Source: Calothrix sp. FI2-JRJ7 (GTDB lineage: Bacteria > Cyanobacteriota > Cyanobacteriia > Cyanobacteriales > Nostocaceae). Taken from it: a stretch of DNA of 64,000 nt. The stretch spans positions 1 through 64,000 of the forward strand of contig JAHHGX010000085.1 in assembly GCA_019359675.1 (NCBI GenBank). Reading direction: 5' to 3'. Each line of letters starts with the position of its first letter. Positions within the stretch are counted from its first letter, which is position 1. The translations under genes and the position numbers were made by a program. Below are positions 8,142-16,332 of the stretch, piece by piece. The notes under the pieces were generated by a model, which was given only the letters and a program-made list of their open reading frames with translations, was not told the origin of the DNA and ran no database searches.

Positions 8142-8951
8142 TTATAGCAAATCCATGAATGAATGCTGCAAGGAGCGGAAAAAAGTTAAACCCAACGTTA
8201 AAAAAATTACTCCACTTAATAATGATTGCCCAATGAACGATACATCTGGCATGGCGCCTGATAAAGAAATTTGGCGGATACTTTCAATTACTGGCATTAA
8301 AGGATTTAGTATCAACAAAGACCTGACTGATGCAGGTACAATTGCTGCTGGGTAAAATATAGGACTACTTAACCACAACATAAATACAATCAACTCGTAG
8401 AAGTAAGGTAAATCTCGAAAAAATACAAACAGCGCACTTACTAATAAGCTAATGCCAGTACATACTAAAATCAGCCCTATTAAGGGTAACACCAATGCAA
8501 TTACATTTACTAAGCTCCTAGAATTAACTAGCGTCATAATAGCCAGCAGTGGAAACACCCCAATTGAAAACTGGAAAATATTTGCTGTAACCATCGAGAC
8601 CGGAAAAATATTTACTGGCAAGCAAATTTTGTTCAACAAAGCTCCATTGTTCACCACACTCCATAATGCTTGTGTAGTAGAAGCTGAGAAAAAGTTAATC
8701 ACCACCAATCCAGTAAACACTGCCAGCACGTAATTCAAAATTGAATTGCCATAATAAGATGCAAACGCAGTTCCAAAAATTGCTGTGTAAACTCCTGTCA
8801 TTAGTAGTGGATTCAGCAATGACCAATAGACACCTAATAACGACCCTCGGTAACGCACCTTCAGATTTCGTGCTACCAAAACTCGTAGCAATTCCCAGTA
8901 ATGCTCTGCTTCTTTTTCCTTAAGCAGCGTTTTTAATTGCAACATCTCCAT
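8142..8951 (-). CDS. wzm: Wzm-type polysaccharide ABC exporter permease
   Basis: This 269-aa ABC-2 permease has six predicted membrane segments. The family opening (ELLRVLVARNLKVRYRGSLLG, then YWSLLNPLLMTGVYTAIFG) and the closing LNPLMPVIESIRQ are characteristic of TagG/KpsM/Wzm permeases that move lipid-linked glycans across the inner membrane. It partners the ATPase gene immediately downstream. Upstream, 58 bp away, lies the two-domain glycosyltransferase. Both flanking glycosyltransferases suggest that the cargo is a galactan-like surface polymer. Confidence 0.92.
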   Translation of the reverse strand: MEMLQLKTLLKEKEAEHYWELLRVLVARNLKVRYRGSLLGVYWSLLNPLLMTGVYTAIFGTAFASYYGNSILNYVLAVFTGLVVINFFSASTTQALWSVVNNGALLNKICLPVNIFPVSMVTANIFQFSIGVFPLLAIMTLVNSRSLVNVIALVLPLIGLILVCTGISLLVSALFVFFRDLPYFYELIVFMLWLSSPIFYPAAIVPASVRSLLILNPLMPVIESIRQISLSGAMPDVSFIGQSLLSGVIFLTLGLTFFRSLQHSFMDLL

Positions 8952-9009
8952 TTTCCCGCATCGATAGACTTTTTAATGGACTTTTTAATAAACTTTTTCA
9001 ACTCTGAAA

Positions 9010-11286
9010 TTATAAATTACCTTTATGCAAATTTAACCCAGCCCATAAACCAACGCGCATTCCGTCGAAAGCTTGTTGAATATATTTGATTAAAGTTGAA
9101 TTGGGAAGACGATGGGTGAATTTAAGACGAATAATTCTTAAAAGACAGCGATACGTTAAAAGTAAAGCCAAACGGGCAAAAAATATTGGAGATGATACTT
9201 TTTTAAGTCCATGTTTTAAAGCAAAGTAAGTTGTATTTTTTGCTAGTGAATACCAGCAAGTAAGATGTTTTTGGTCAACCCGATTGTGACTTGGTTGAGG
9301 AAAGTGACTTACAGTTACATCAGCATAATGAACTTCATACCCTGCCTGAATTAACCGCAAACAAACATCTGTTTCATCTAAAAAATAATCAAAAAACTCA
9401 TCGTAACCATTAATTTTCTCAAGTGAATCTTTTCTAAAAGATGAATTTGTCCCCATTAGACCGTTATACCAAAAGCCATTAGCACGATTATAATTAATAT
9501 AACTATTAGGACGGAGTGCAATCGTTTCACTAAGAACATTAGTAATACCACGGCAAAATTGTAAGGGAGAATTAGGACGAGTTAAGTCTCGAACTGCACC
9601 ACCAACAGCAGCGCATTTATCTCCATGCTGTGAATAGATGAGTACTAATTGTTCTAACCATTCAGAGGGCACAATCGCATCATCATCACAGAAAGCAACA
9701 ATCGTACCTAAAGCCATCTTAATTCCCATATTTCGAGAGTAACTAATGTTTTTAGGTTCAACTAGAGCATAATGAAGTTTGAAGCTATTCTTACTCGACC
9801 AAGTATTGATAATTTGAGTCGTCTCTGTATTTGATGAGGAATCAATCACAATTACTTCAAAGTTTTTGTAACTAAGTACTTCCAACGATTTAATAGCTTT
9901 TTCTAAGAAAGAAGGGCGATTAGTTGTACAAATTACAATTGAAACCAGAGGAAATATTTTAGTAGATATTGCCTGTTGTGTATGTGAGGAGTTTAACTTC
10001 CGAGTTTGCCAATATATGTGCCACATTTCGCTAATGGTTTGGCTTATAGCCGTCAGGAGAGTGAAAGGATTAATTGATACAGGTATGTAACCATTACCTG
10101 TATAGTAGTAAATTTGTCTTGCTAGATTTAAACACATAAGGTTAGGACGTTGGCAAGTCAGGATTGCAATATCGATTGGCTTCCAAAAGAAAGCGACTAG
10201 CCAAAGGCATAAACGACCATGCAATCTCTCAGGAGGATGCCAAAGAGTCAGTTTTTGCTCAACCTCCATCTTTGTTAAAATCTGACAAAGTAAATCATCT
10301 TGATAAATAGTAGATTGTACAAAAACCAATTTTGATGCGTTAGCGTTGATAATCTCTTCTAAAGGGTATTCATTATAATTCACTGCGCGCGGCATCTGAC
10401 CGCGAATCCCCTTTAGGAAATCTTGATAACCTGAAATTGCAGCAACAGCAAGAAAGTGTCTTCCTGTAGCGGCTTGAATTACAAGTCTTGGCAAACTCAC
10501 AACAATTCTTTTTACTAAAAGCTCAGGTCGGTGTTTTTGCCAACAGTAACAAAGATTGCGCTCATCGTAATAATTAATCCAAGGTCTGAATTTAAAATCG
10601 GGTGAATGGTGCCAAACTACTGAAGCGGGATTGACGGCAACCACCCAACCAGCTTGGGACGCGCGCAAACACCACTCCACATCATCGAAGTGTAAAAAAT
10701 AATCTTCAAACACTCCTATTTGCTGAACTACTTGACTCCGTACTAACAGTGATGCTGCTGCACAAACATCAACGCTAAGGTAAGGTCTACCTTTTAATAT
10801 TTCTTCATTGGAAATGTTACTAAGGAACGCAAAGTTTGTTTTTAAGTGTGCTTTAGTAGTATTGATAAAGGCGCCTACTTCTTGAATCTGATTAGGTTTT
10901 TGCAACTTACGAATTTGAGAACCTACTAAACCGACTTCATGATGGTTTTGCAAAGTTTGAATTAGCGCGCTTAATGCTCTATTAGAGAGACGAACGTCAT
11001 CATCAAGCAACCAGATGTAATCATACCCAAGCTGACTAGCAACTTGTAAACCTTTTGAAAAACCTCCAGAACCACCTAAATTTCTACCCGTTTGCAAAAC
11101 CTGAACTAGAGTAGAATAATGTTGCTCTAAGTAAGTTTGAGTACCATCGGTAGAACCATTATCGACTACATAAATATCAAGCTTTATATTCTCTAAGTTA
11201 AGTTTACTAATGTCTTCAAGCAGTAAGCAAAGATGACTTAGTTTATTCCAAGTTACAATAACAGTAGCTATTGTTACACTTCCCAT
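9010..11286 (-). CDS. Two-domain GT2 glycosyltransferase, GlfT1-like plus second GT-A
   Basis: This 758-aa protein contains two complete GT2 catalytic domains. The first (about 1-290) has VTWNKLSHL, VDNGSTDGT, NLGGSGGFSKGL and DDD at 95-97, and a WHHS motif before a membrane-proximal basic region, as in GlfT1/WbbL-type enzymes that start galactan or rhamnan chains. The second (from about 448) has VSIVICTTNRPSF, VIDSSSNTE, SYSRNMG and CDDDA. A linker of about 150 residues joins them. Two transferases in one chain would add two successive sugars. It is the first gene of the operon that continues through wzm, wzt and the GlfT2-like gene. Sugar donors are inferred. Confidence 0.8.
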   Translation of the reverse strand: MGSVTIATVIVTWNKLSHLCLLLEDISKLNLENIKLDIYVVDNGSTDGTQTYLEQHYSTLVQVLQTGRNLGGSGGFSKGLQVASQLGYDYIWLLDDDVRLSNRALSALIQTLQNHHEVGLVGSQIRKLQKPNQIQEVGAFINTTKAHLKTNFAFLSNISNEEILKGRPYLSVDVCAAASLLVRSQVVQQIGVFEDYFLHFDDVEWCLRASQAGWVVAVNPASVVWHHSPDFKFRPWINYYDERNLCYCWQKHRPELLVKRIVVSLPRLVIQAATGRHFLAVAAISGYQDFLKGIRGQMPRAVNYNEYPLEEIINANASKLVFVQSTIYQDDLLCQILTKMEVEQKLTLWHPPERLHGRLCLWLVAFFWKPIDIAILTCQRPNLMCLNLARQIYYYTGNGYIPVSINPFTLLTAISQTISEMWHIYWQTRKLNSSHTQQAISTKIFPLVSIVICTTNRPSFLEKAIKSLEVLSYKNFEVIVIDSSSNTETTQIINTWSSKNSFKLHYALVEPKNISYSRNMGIKMALGTIVAFCDDDAIVPSEWLEQLVLIYSQHGDKCAAVGGAVRDLTRPNSPLQFCRGITNVLSETIALRPNSYINYNRANGFWYNGLMGTNSSFRKDSLEKINGYDEFFDYFLDETDVCLRLIQAGYEVHYADVTVSHFPQPSHNRVDQKHLTCWYSLAKNTTYFALKHGLKKVSSPIFFARLALLLTYRCLLRIIRLKFTHRLPNSTLIKYIQQAFDGMRVGLWAGLNLHKGNL

Positions 11287-11818
11287 ACATTTAATTATGT
11301 TTATTGTATCAACTAAACTAACCGAAAATCCGGTTATGACTTGACGACAAAATTCATCATCAAGTTCATAACATAAGTATTAGAAGTGCAAAACTACTTT
11401 ATTGCTCTAGAATTTACCTGTTTTTATGTTTTAATTCTTCACTCATTGGGTAGAGGTTATTATGTTCGCTCTATCTAAAGATTTAGCCGATTGTTAAATT
11501 AATTTGTTACCTAATATACGATACAACTTTATACTAAAAACTGGCTCAACTAGATAATCAAGGTTTTGCAACCTATTGATAGTGTCTAGAGCAAGAGTGT
11601 GGTGATTACGTAAGTAAGTCGTAATGTTATTTTAAAATTTAACAATTTTTTAAAAAAGTTTATTTTTGTAATCTTGATAATATATAAAAACTATGGAGAG
11701 AATTATATTTTTTTATAATCCTTAAAATATATCCAAAATTAATAATTTTTCAAGGTATGTTTTGACTGAAGTCAAACATTTTCATGAATAGTTCGCCTAT
11801 GCTTGACAGTATGGATGA
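11287..11818. other. 532-bp AT-rich intergenic region
   Basis: This region lies between the start of the polysaccharide operon (leftward) and a small membrane-protein gene (rightward), so it should contain promoters for both. It is very AT-rich, especially 11630-11760, with several TATAAT-like stretches, but no unambiguous -35/-10 pair and no reading frame with protein-like content were found. Confidence 0.5.
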
Positions 11819-11965
11819 ATGAACCGAAATTACAAGCTTGAGGCAATGGCACCTTGGAGCGTGGCTTTGACGGTTGTCGTCGTCGGTTCTGTTGTAGCCG
11901 CCTGGGCAGGTATTCAGGGTTACTTGGGCGATAAGAGCTTCTGGGCTTGGACATCAGGGTTATGA
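11819..11965 (+). CDS. Predicted 48-aa single-span membrane protein
   Basis: An ATG at 11819 opens a 48-codon frame. The product has a short polar N-terminus (MNRNYKLEA), one clear hydrophobic helix (WSVALTVVVVGSVVAAWAGI), then a loop GYLGDKSFWAWTSGL. An internal ATG at 11846, with GAGG before it, would give 39 aa. The stretch is richer in GC than its flanks and uses codons like a real gene, while the antisense frame (11772-11954) is an Arg/Pro-rich shadow. The size resembles small photosystem or cytochrome b6f subunits, but I do not recognise it as any of them. It ends 98 bp before glbN and could be cotranscribed. Confidence 0.5.
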   Translation: MNRNYKLEAMAPWSVALTVVVVGSVVAAWAGIQGYLGDKSFWAWTSGL

Positions 11966-12062
11966 GTACGTGGAACTAAGGCGCCTTTGGCAACTGTTAC
12001 TACTCGGTGGCATGATGTTCTGGTTCAATTCAAATAACTTCCATTCAATAATTAGGAGAATT

Positions 12063-12434
12063 ATGACAACTTTATTTGAAAAACTCGGTGGCGTCGCTGT
12101 TGACTTAGCGGTTGACAAATTCTATGAAAGAGTTTTAAAGGACGACCGCATTAAGCACTTCTTTACTGATGTGAATATGGTGAAGCAACGGGCACATCAG
12201 AAAGCTTTTCTAACCTATGCCTTTGGTGGAACAGACGAATATGACGGTCGCTATATGCGGGAAGCACACAAAGAACTAGTAGAAAAGCAAGGTTTAAACA
12301 GCGAACATTTTGATGCAGTTGCACAAGATTTAATGGAAACCTTGAAAGAAATGGGGGTTTCTCAGGATTTACTCGCAGAAGTTGCTGCGGTTGCTACTGC
12401 ACCTCAACATCGGAAAGATGTTTTAAACCAGTAG
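12063..12434 (+). CDS. glbN: Group I truncated hemoglobin (cyanoglobin)
   Basis: This 123-aa protein is nearly colinear with Synechocystis GlbN as I remember it. The distal His is H45 (QRAHQKAF), the proximal His H69 (MREAHKEL), and H116 (TAPQHRKDV) matches the His117 that forms a covalent bond to the heme vinyl in GlbN. The N-terminus LFEKLGG-VAVDLAVDKFYERV lacks one residue of the usual GGTTAVDL. The start at 12063 is chosen because AGGAG lies 4 bases upstream and the family begins there; the open frame to 11970 is not coding. In this family the protein binds O2 and NO and helps against nitrosative stress. Confidence 0.93.
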   Translation: MTTLFEKLGGVAVDLAVDKFYERVLKDDRIKHFFTDVNMVKQRAHQKAFLTYAFGGTDEYDGRYMREAHKELVEKQGLNSEHFDAVAQDLMETLKEMGVSQDLLAEVAAVATAPQHRKDVLNQ

Positions 12435-12443
12435 AATTAATTG

Positions 12444-12484
12444 GAAAATGCTTCAGGTTATTAATTTACCTCTGGAGCATTTTC
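12444..12484. terminator. Bidirectional terminator between converging genes
   Basis: GAAAATGCT (12444-12452) pairs with AGCATTTTC (12476-12484), and the inner part can extend the stem. The A and T tracts at the ends serve both strands. It lies between the stops of glbN (+) and the 78-aa gene (-). Confidence 0.7.
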
Positions 12485-12492
12485 TAACCTGC

Positions 12493-12729
12493 TCAAACCA
12501 AAGCAGGTTGGGGCTTTAATTCACAAACTTGTACTTCTTGACGCGATACAATCCGCAATTCATGGGGATAACGTGGACGCGGATTATTCACTAACCAGAT
12601 TGGAGGCACCATCATAGCTTCATAGTAATCAATCCGATACAAAACTCCGGGTTCGTTTATGAGTTCTACAATAGTTCCCGGTAGATACTCAAACATTTCA
12701 TCCCAATCAATAGATAACTCAGTGTTCAT
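12493..12729 (-). CDS. Conserved hypothetical protein, 78 aa
   Basis: A 78-aa acidic protein of a type often seen in cyanobacteria, but of no named family I can give. It contains IDWDEMFEYLPGTIVEL, EPGVLYRIDYYEAMMVPPIWLV and NNPRPRYPHELRIVSRQEV, suggesting a small beta-rich (SH3-like or barrel) fold. The start is the only ATG with protein-like content; the Shine-Dalgarno is weak (GGTAGAG). It converges on glbN, with a shared terminator between them. Confidence 0.65.
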   Translation of the reverse strand: MNTELSIDWDEMFEYLPGTIVELINEPGVLYRIDYYEAMMVPPIWLVNNPRPRYPHELRIVSRQEVQVCELKPQPALV

Positions 12730-12820
12730 AGCACTCTACCATTTCAATACCAGTCAAAGAATAAATAATTTATATATTGATTTAACTTGTGATAGCATCC
12801 GCTATGAACGCACCCTTCAA

Positions 12821-13069
12821 TTAACAATAAAAATGGCTTTTATCGAGAATAACTTCACCATAGTCTGGCACCCAGGCAACCCAAGTGTCTGGGGATTCTT
12901 GACAGAGTAATTTAGCTTCATCAAATGCGTATTCACTAGGCGCCTGTAGTAGTTTAACCCAGGTATCGCGAGTGTAGGTGATGTGGCAGACCGGGTTCCA
13001 ACCTGAAACTATCGCTCTAACGAGGGCGGGTGTTGGTGAGCAAACTGAATGAGTTGTTTGAAGAGACAT
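12821..13069 (-). CDS. Hypothetical protein, 82 aa
   Basis: The start is placed at 13069 (MSLQTTHSV) because GGAGGAAGG precedes it on the minus strand; the open frame continues to 13114 without a better site. The product has TWVKLLQAPSEYAFDEAKLLCQES and DTWVAWVPDYGEVILDKSHF, a pattern common in small cyanobacterial proteins of unknown role. It lies upstream of the 78-aa gene on the same strand with a 91-bp gap and may share a transcript. Confidence 0.6.
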   Translation of the reverse strand: MSLQTTHSVCSPTPALVRAIVSGWNPVCHITYTRDTWVKLLQAPSEYAFDEAKLLCQESPDTWVAWVPDYGEVILDKSHFYC

Positions 13070-13443
13070 TACCTTCCTCCATTGAAACTTCTGAAAATAC
13101 TTCCTTTTAACCAAGTTGCGGGGAAGTAATTGAAATAATTTCTGTATTCATTTTTACAGAATGCTAGGGGAATAGCTTAATTTACCTCAATAAGTTAACA
13201 AATCTTGACATAATCTACTCTAATGCTATTCAAAATTCTCTCTAAGCAAATACAAATATTGTTTTCATGTATACATTGTTTCTTAAAGGGGAATCATCCT
13301 TACGATTACTAGCGGTTAAAACTATAGATAGGGCATTGTTATATCTAGAGAAATTACTATCGAAATATCAAATAAATGTTGGGATTTGTTTAGGAGTTGA
13401 TTCGCTAAACTTTTAACTACATACTTTGGTGTGAGAGTGCAAG
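13070..13443. other. Intergenic region, no gene seen
   Basis: AT-rich spacer between divergent genes. It should hold the promoters for both the 82-aa gene and the membrane protein at 13444. I see no convincing promoter pair, repeat or small gene. Confidence 0.45.
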
Positions 13444-13926
13444 ATGATAGGGCTTTTGCTCCTATCTCAACCGTTGAAGGTGCCAGTTACAATCAGCTAC
13501 TTTACTATAGATTGGAATATATATATGCAACAAATCCAAGACTTGTTTCTATTCAGATTCTCGCAACCGCCATACTTTCTACTTGTGATTGGTTTACTAA
13601 TTAGCTTGAGTTGTGCATTACCATTTGCTCTAATGCTGCGACAACTAATTGAATATTGGAATAAATACCATTCTCAAGAAGCTTTTACCAGATGGAGAAA
13701 GTTACAACTGTTAACTCCCTTCCTTGGAACGCTGGTTGGAGCTTGTATCGCTTCTGCTTCAACGTTAGAGATTTTCGGCTTTGCAACAAGTGCTTCTTAT
13801 CTAGTTGCTTTACTAGTGACATCTGTGATTGGCATATTAGTATGGTTGCTAATTGGTAGAATTTTAAGTAAAAATCTACTGCGTTCATATTTATCTGAGT
13901 CAAAAGAATTTTTCCCTCAGAAATAA
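13444..13926 (+). CDS. Hypothetical membrane protein, 160 aa
   Basis: No family is recognised. It has a leading hydrophobic stretch, a helix PPYFLLVIGLLISLSCALPF, a polar loop with YWNKYHSQEAFTRWRKLQLL, and two closely spaced helices LGTLVGACIASASTLEIFGF and SYLVALLVTSVIGILVWLL, followed by a basic tail. An in-frame ATG at 13525 would remove the first 27 residues and is a reasonable alternative start, because the leading part is poorly structured. It ends just before a pair of palindromic repeats. Confidence 0.55.
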   Translation: MIGLLLLSQPLKVPVTISYFTIDWNIYMQQIQDLFLFRFSQPPYFLLVIGLLISLSCALPFALMLRQLIEYWNKYHSQEAFTRWRKLQLLTPFLGTLVGACIASASTLEIFGFATSASYLVALLVTSVIGILVWLLIGRILSKNLLRSYLSESKEFFPQK

Positions 13927-14018
13927 AAGCGCTGAGTACAAATCAATCACCAGGAGGAAATGCTGCTGGTGACAACGATGTCATTGATGCCGATTTTAGT
14001 GAATAACAAACCAATTGT

Positions 14019-14080
14019 GTAGAGACGCGAAATTTCGCGTCTCAGAATTAGCCAGGAGACGCGAAATTTCGCGTCTCCAC
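14019..14080. repeat. Tandem pair of GAGACGCGAAATTTCGCGTCTC palindromes
   Basis: Two perfect palindromes lie 11 bp apart: a 22-bp one (14022-14043) and a 24-bp one (14055-14078). Both are built on GAGACGCGAAAT and its mirror. They belong to the GAGACG repeat family that recurs about ten times between 14 and 30 kb. Confidence 0.85.
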
Positions 14081-14130
14081 ATTTCGGTATTACACCATCG
14101 GTGGCGATATAAACAAAAAATTCTATAAAT

Positions 14131-14434
14131 ATGGCAGCTACAGATTTTAAAGACTATTACAAAATTCTAGGGGTCGAGAAAAGCGCCACAGCTGATGATA
14201 TCAAGCGTGCGTATCGTAAGCTCGCGCGTAAATATCACCCTGATGTCAACCCTGGCGATAAACAGGCAGAAGAACGCTTTAAAGAAATCGCGACAAAGTG
14301 ATATAACTCGCATTGCCCAAATTCAAAGATTACGTCAAGATTTGGGATTAAATTTAGTAGGTGCAGCAATGGTATTAGATATGGCGCAAAAAATTGCCCA
14401 ACTAAAAGCTCAACTTCAAGTGTATCAAGATTAA
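14131..14434 (+). pseudogene. dnaJ-cbpM deletion remnant
   Basis: From 14131 the frame reads a normal J-domain start, [19 protein letters not shown], with the HPD triad intact ([11 protein letters not shown]), then meets TGA at 14299 after FKEIATK. In another frame, the sequence directly after the stop ([22 protein letters not shown] to the TAA at 14434) reads as the C-terminal part of a CbpM/MerR-like chaperone modulator, which normally lies downstream of cbpA/dnaJ. Most of dnaJ and the start of cbpM are missing, so a deletion has joined the two genes out of frame. The J-domain peptide of 56 aa could still be made but lacks the substrate-binding regions. Confidence 0.8.
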
Positions 14435-14487
14435 CAATATCTTTGCCAAAAAATCGAGAGCGACGATTTTAGGGCGTTTCGGACGAT

Positions 14488-14516
14488 GTAGAGACGCCAT
14501 TTAATCACGTCTCTAC
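14488..14516. repeat. GAGACG-family imperfect palindrome
   Basis: GTAGAGACG-CCATTTAATCA-CGTCTCTAC: 9-bp perfect arms around an 11-base centre. It lies between the dnaJ remnant and the esterase gene and may serve as a terminator for either strand. Confidence 0.75.
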
Positions 14517-14552
14517 GACAATTGGCGAAGGTATTGGATTAGACAATGAATT

Positions 14553-15896
14553 CTAGAGAGCAGAAGGATAGGTCTCAGGTGGTTCTACATTGTCTTGATG
14601 CGGGATACGGTCAAGTGGTTGAACGCCCTTGGTATCATCGATGTGAATCACTGCGTCGAATTGGTCAGGAAGCCGCGCGTAAAAGTAATGACTTATCCGC
14701 TCAGTCTGTGGTTGGTAAATAACACCAATTGCCCGTTCTAATCTAGGTTTCTCTAACTCTCTCACTGCATCCGCATCTTGCTTTAAATTCAGGAAAAAGC
14801 TAGGTAATCCTGTATCATGAAATAAAGCTTCGTAACTTTCTGGCAAAGCCGGACGCACTGTTTTTAATTCGGATAACCCACCCCAATCCGATGCTGCGGT
14901 GACTGTTCCTGTATAAGTTGTAAACCCTACCAAGATGGTATCATCACTATATTTATCACGTACCATTTGCCCCAGGTTCAGTTCACCCGCTATTCCCATA
15001 TCTGTCGCGCGCACGTAACCTAAATGAGAGTTATGTGCCCATATTACAACTTTGGTAGGAGCGTGTTGACGATTAAGATGCTCAACGAGATAATCAAGAG
15101 TTTCTGCCATATGCTTATCCCGGACGTTCCATGACAGTATTTGCCCGATAAAAATTGTTCGGTAGTATTCCTCAGCATTCTTTACCAAGCGCGCGTTTTG
15201 TTCGGCATAAAATAACTCATCTTCTGCTACCTGCCCATCGCGCTCCGCATATTCTTGCATTCGCTGTTGCAATTCGCACAACTGATTAACAACTTCTTTC
15301 TCACAAGACTCACTCAAACCATAAGTAGCTGCATATCCATACGCTTGGTTATCCTCCTCAAAATGTGAGAAGCAATTATATCGAGAACGAGCGCGCTGTG
15401 CCGCTTCTGGGTCAACTTTGTCTAGAAATTTCAGCACTTCATCGATTGAAGCATACATGCTGTATAAATCAAGTCCATAAAAACCCGTTTTAATTGCCTG
15501 TGGGGGTAGCGCATCATTATATTGTCGTAACCAGCCAATAAAATTCACTACATCAGTATTGCGCCACATCCAACTGGGGAAGCGCTCAAAACCCTTTAAT
15601 GCTTGATTCGGTGTGGAGTCGTCATTTACTCCACGCACATAACGATTAACCCGATAAGCATCGGGCCAGTCTGCCTCAACACCTACTGCTGTAAAGCCTT
15701 TTTCTTGAATCAAACGTTTGGTAATTTCCGCGCGTTGTTCATAAAATTCGTGGGTACCGTGGGAAGCTTCACCAATTAGAACAAACCGGGCATCACCAAT
15801 TAAATCTAATAATTTATCGTAGTCTGATGCGGCGCCTTCCAGTAGGTGTGCTGCATCTCTGACCACCAAAGCTGCTTGCGTAGAAGTTGCTGTCAT
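14553..15896 (-). CDS. Erythromycin esterase-like hydrolase
   Basis: This 447-aa protein (counting from the second ATG, 6 bases after AAGGA) belongs to the erythromycin esterase/EreA-like family. The signatures are FVLIGEASHGTHEFYEQRAEI, GVEADWPDAYRVNRYVRG, VVNFIGWLRQYND, FYGLDLYS and KVVIWAHNSHLGYVRATDMG, the Glu/His motifs expected for the active site. Most cyanobacterial members sit outside resistance loci and their substrate is unknown, so macrolide hydrolysis should not be assumed. The length is normal. No operon partners are visible. Confidence 0.88.
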   Translation of the reverse strand: MTATSTQAALVVRDAAHLLEGAASDYDKLLDLIGDARFVLIGEASHGTHEFYEQRAEITKRLIQEKGFTAVGVEADWPDAYRVNRYVRGVNDDSTPNQALKGFERFPSWMWRNTDVVNFIGWLRQYNDALPPQAIKTGFYGLDLYSMYASIDEVLKFLDKVDPEAAQRARSRYNCFSHFEEDNQAYGYAATYGLSESCEKEVVNQLCELQQRMQEYAERDGQVAEDELFYAEQNARLVKNAEEYYRTIFIGQILSWNVRDKHMAETLDYLVEHLNRQHAPTKVVIWAHNSHLGYVRATDMGIAGELNLGQMVRDKYSDDTILVGFTTYTGTVTAASDWGGLSELKTVRPALPESYEALFHDTGLPSFFLNLKQDADAVRELEKPRLERAIGVIYQPQTERISHYFYARLPDQFDAVIHIDDTKGVQPLDRIPHQDNVEPPETYPSAL

Positions 15897-16332
15897 AACC
15901 ATTCCTTGTTTTTTATTACTTATATTAGTTAAATTGTATTAATCGTATCTATGTACGCTTATCCTAGAAAAAAGTAAATTTTATTGCCTCTAACTATGGG
16001 GATTCAAAACTCATTAAATACTATTCCCAAAAGCAGGTTTTATTGTTAAATATAATTGTCAAGGTTAATACAAATTATTCTTAATATTACCCAGATGCAC
16101 GCTAGCTATTTTTAACTGCTAGGAATCATTCTTTAGATAAAGGTAGGCAGTAATTTATTCCTATAGGGTTGAATTAAGAAAACAAACAAGACGGTTACGA
16201 ATAAATAGGGCTTACGCTCCATTTCTAGCATCTCGCACACCAATGCTAATAAAGCACTATTAAGCACTAATCAGCAGATGTGGAACGCACGAATAACGTA
16301 AGGGTCGCATGTAGCGAACAAGGAGAAAACTT
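15897..16332. other. Intergenic region between divergent genes
   Basis: This 436-bp AT-rich region contains no gene that I can support. It must carry the promoters for the esterase and the methyltransferase. The last 60 bases run straight into AAGGAG, the ribosome-binding site of the methyltransferase. Confidence 0.45.

Noticed and set aside
7370-8733. Several plus-strand frames of 60-93 codons across the ABC transporter genes
   Set aside because: They are antisense to wzm, wzt and the GlfT2-like gene, which have full motifs.
11772-11954. Minus-strand Arg/Pro-rich frame
   Set aside because: Antisense shadow of the 48-aa membrane protein; the sense frame has a clear membrane helix.
14553-15896. 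Macrolide resistance gene
   Set aside because: The erythromycin-esterase-like fold is widespread in cyanobacteria without resistance context; no mobile or resistance genes lie nearby.
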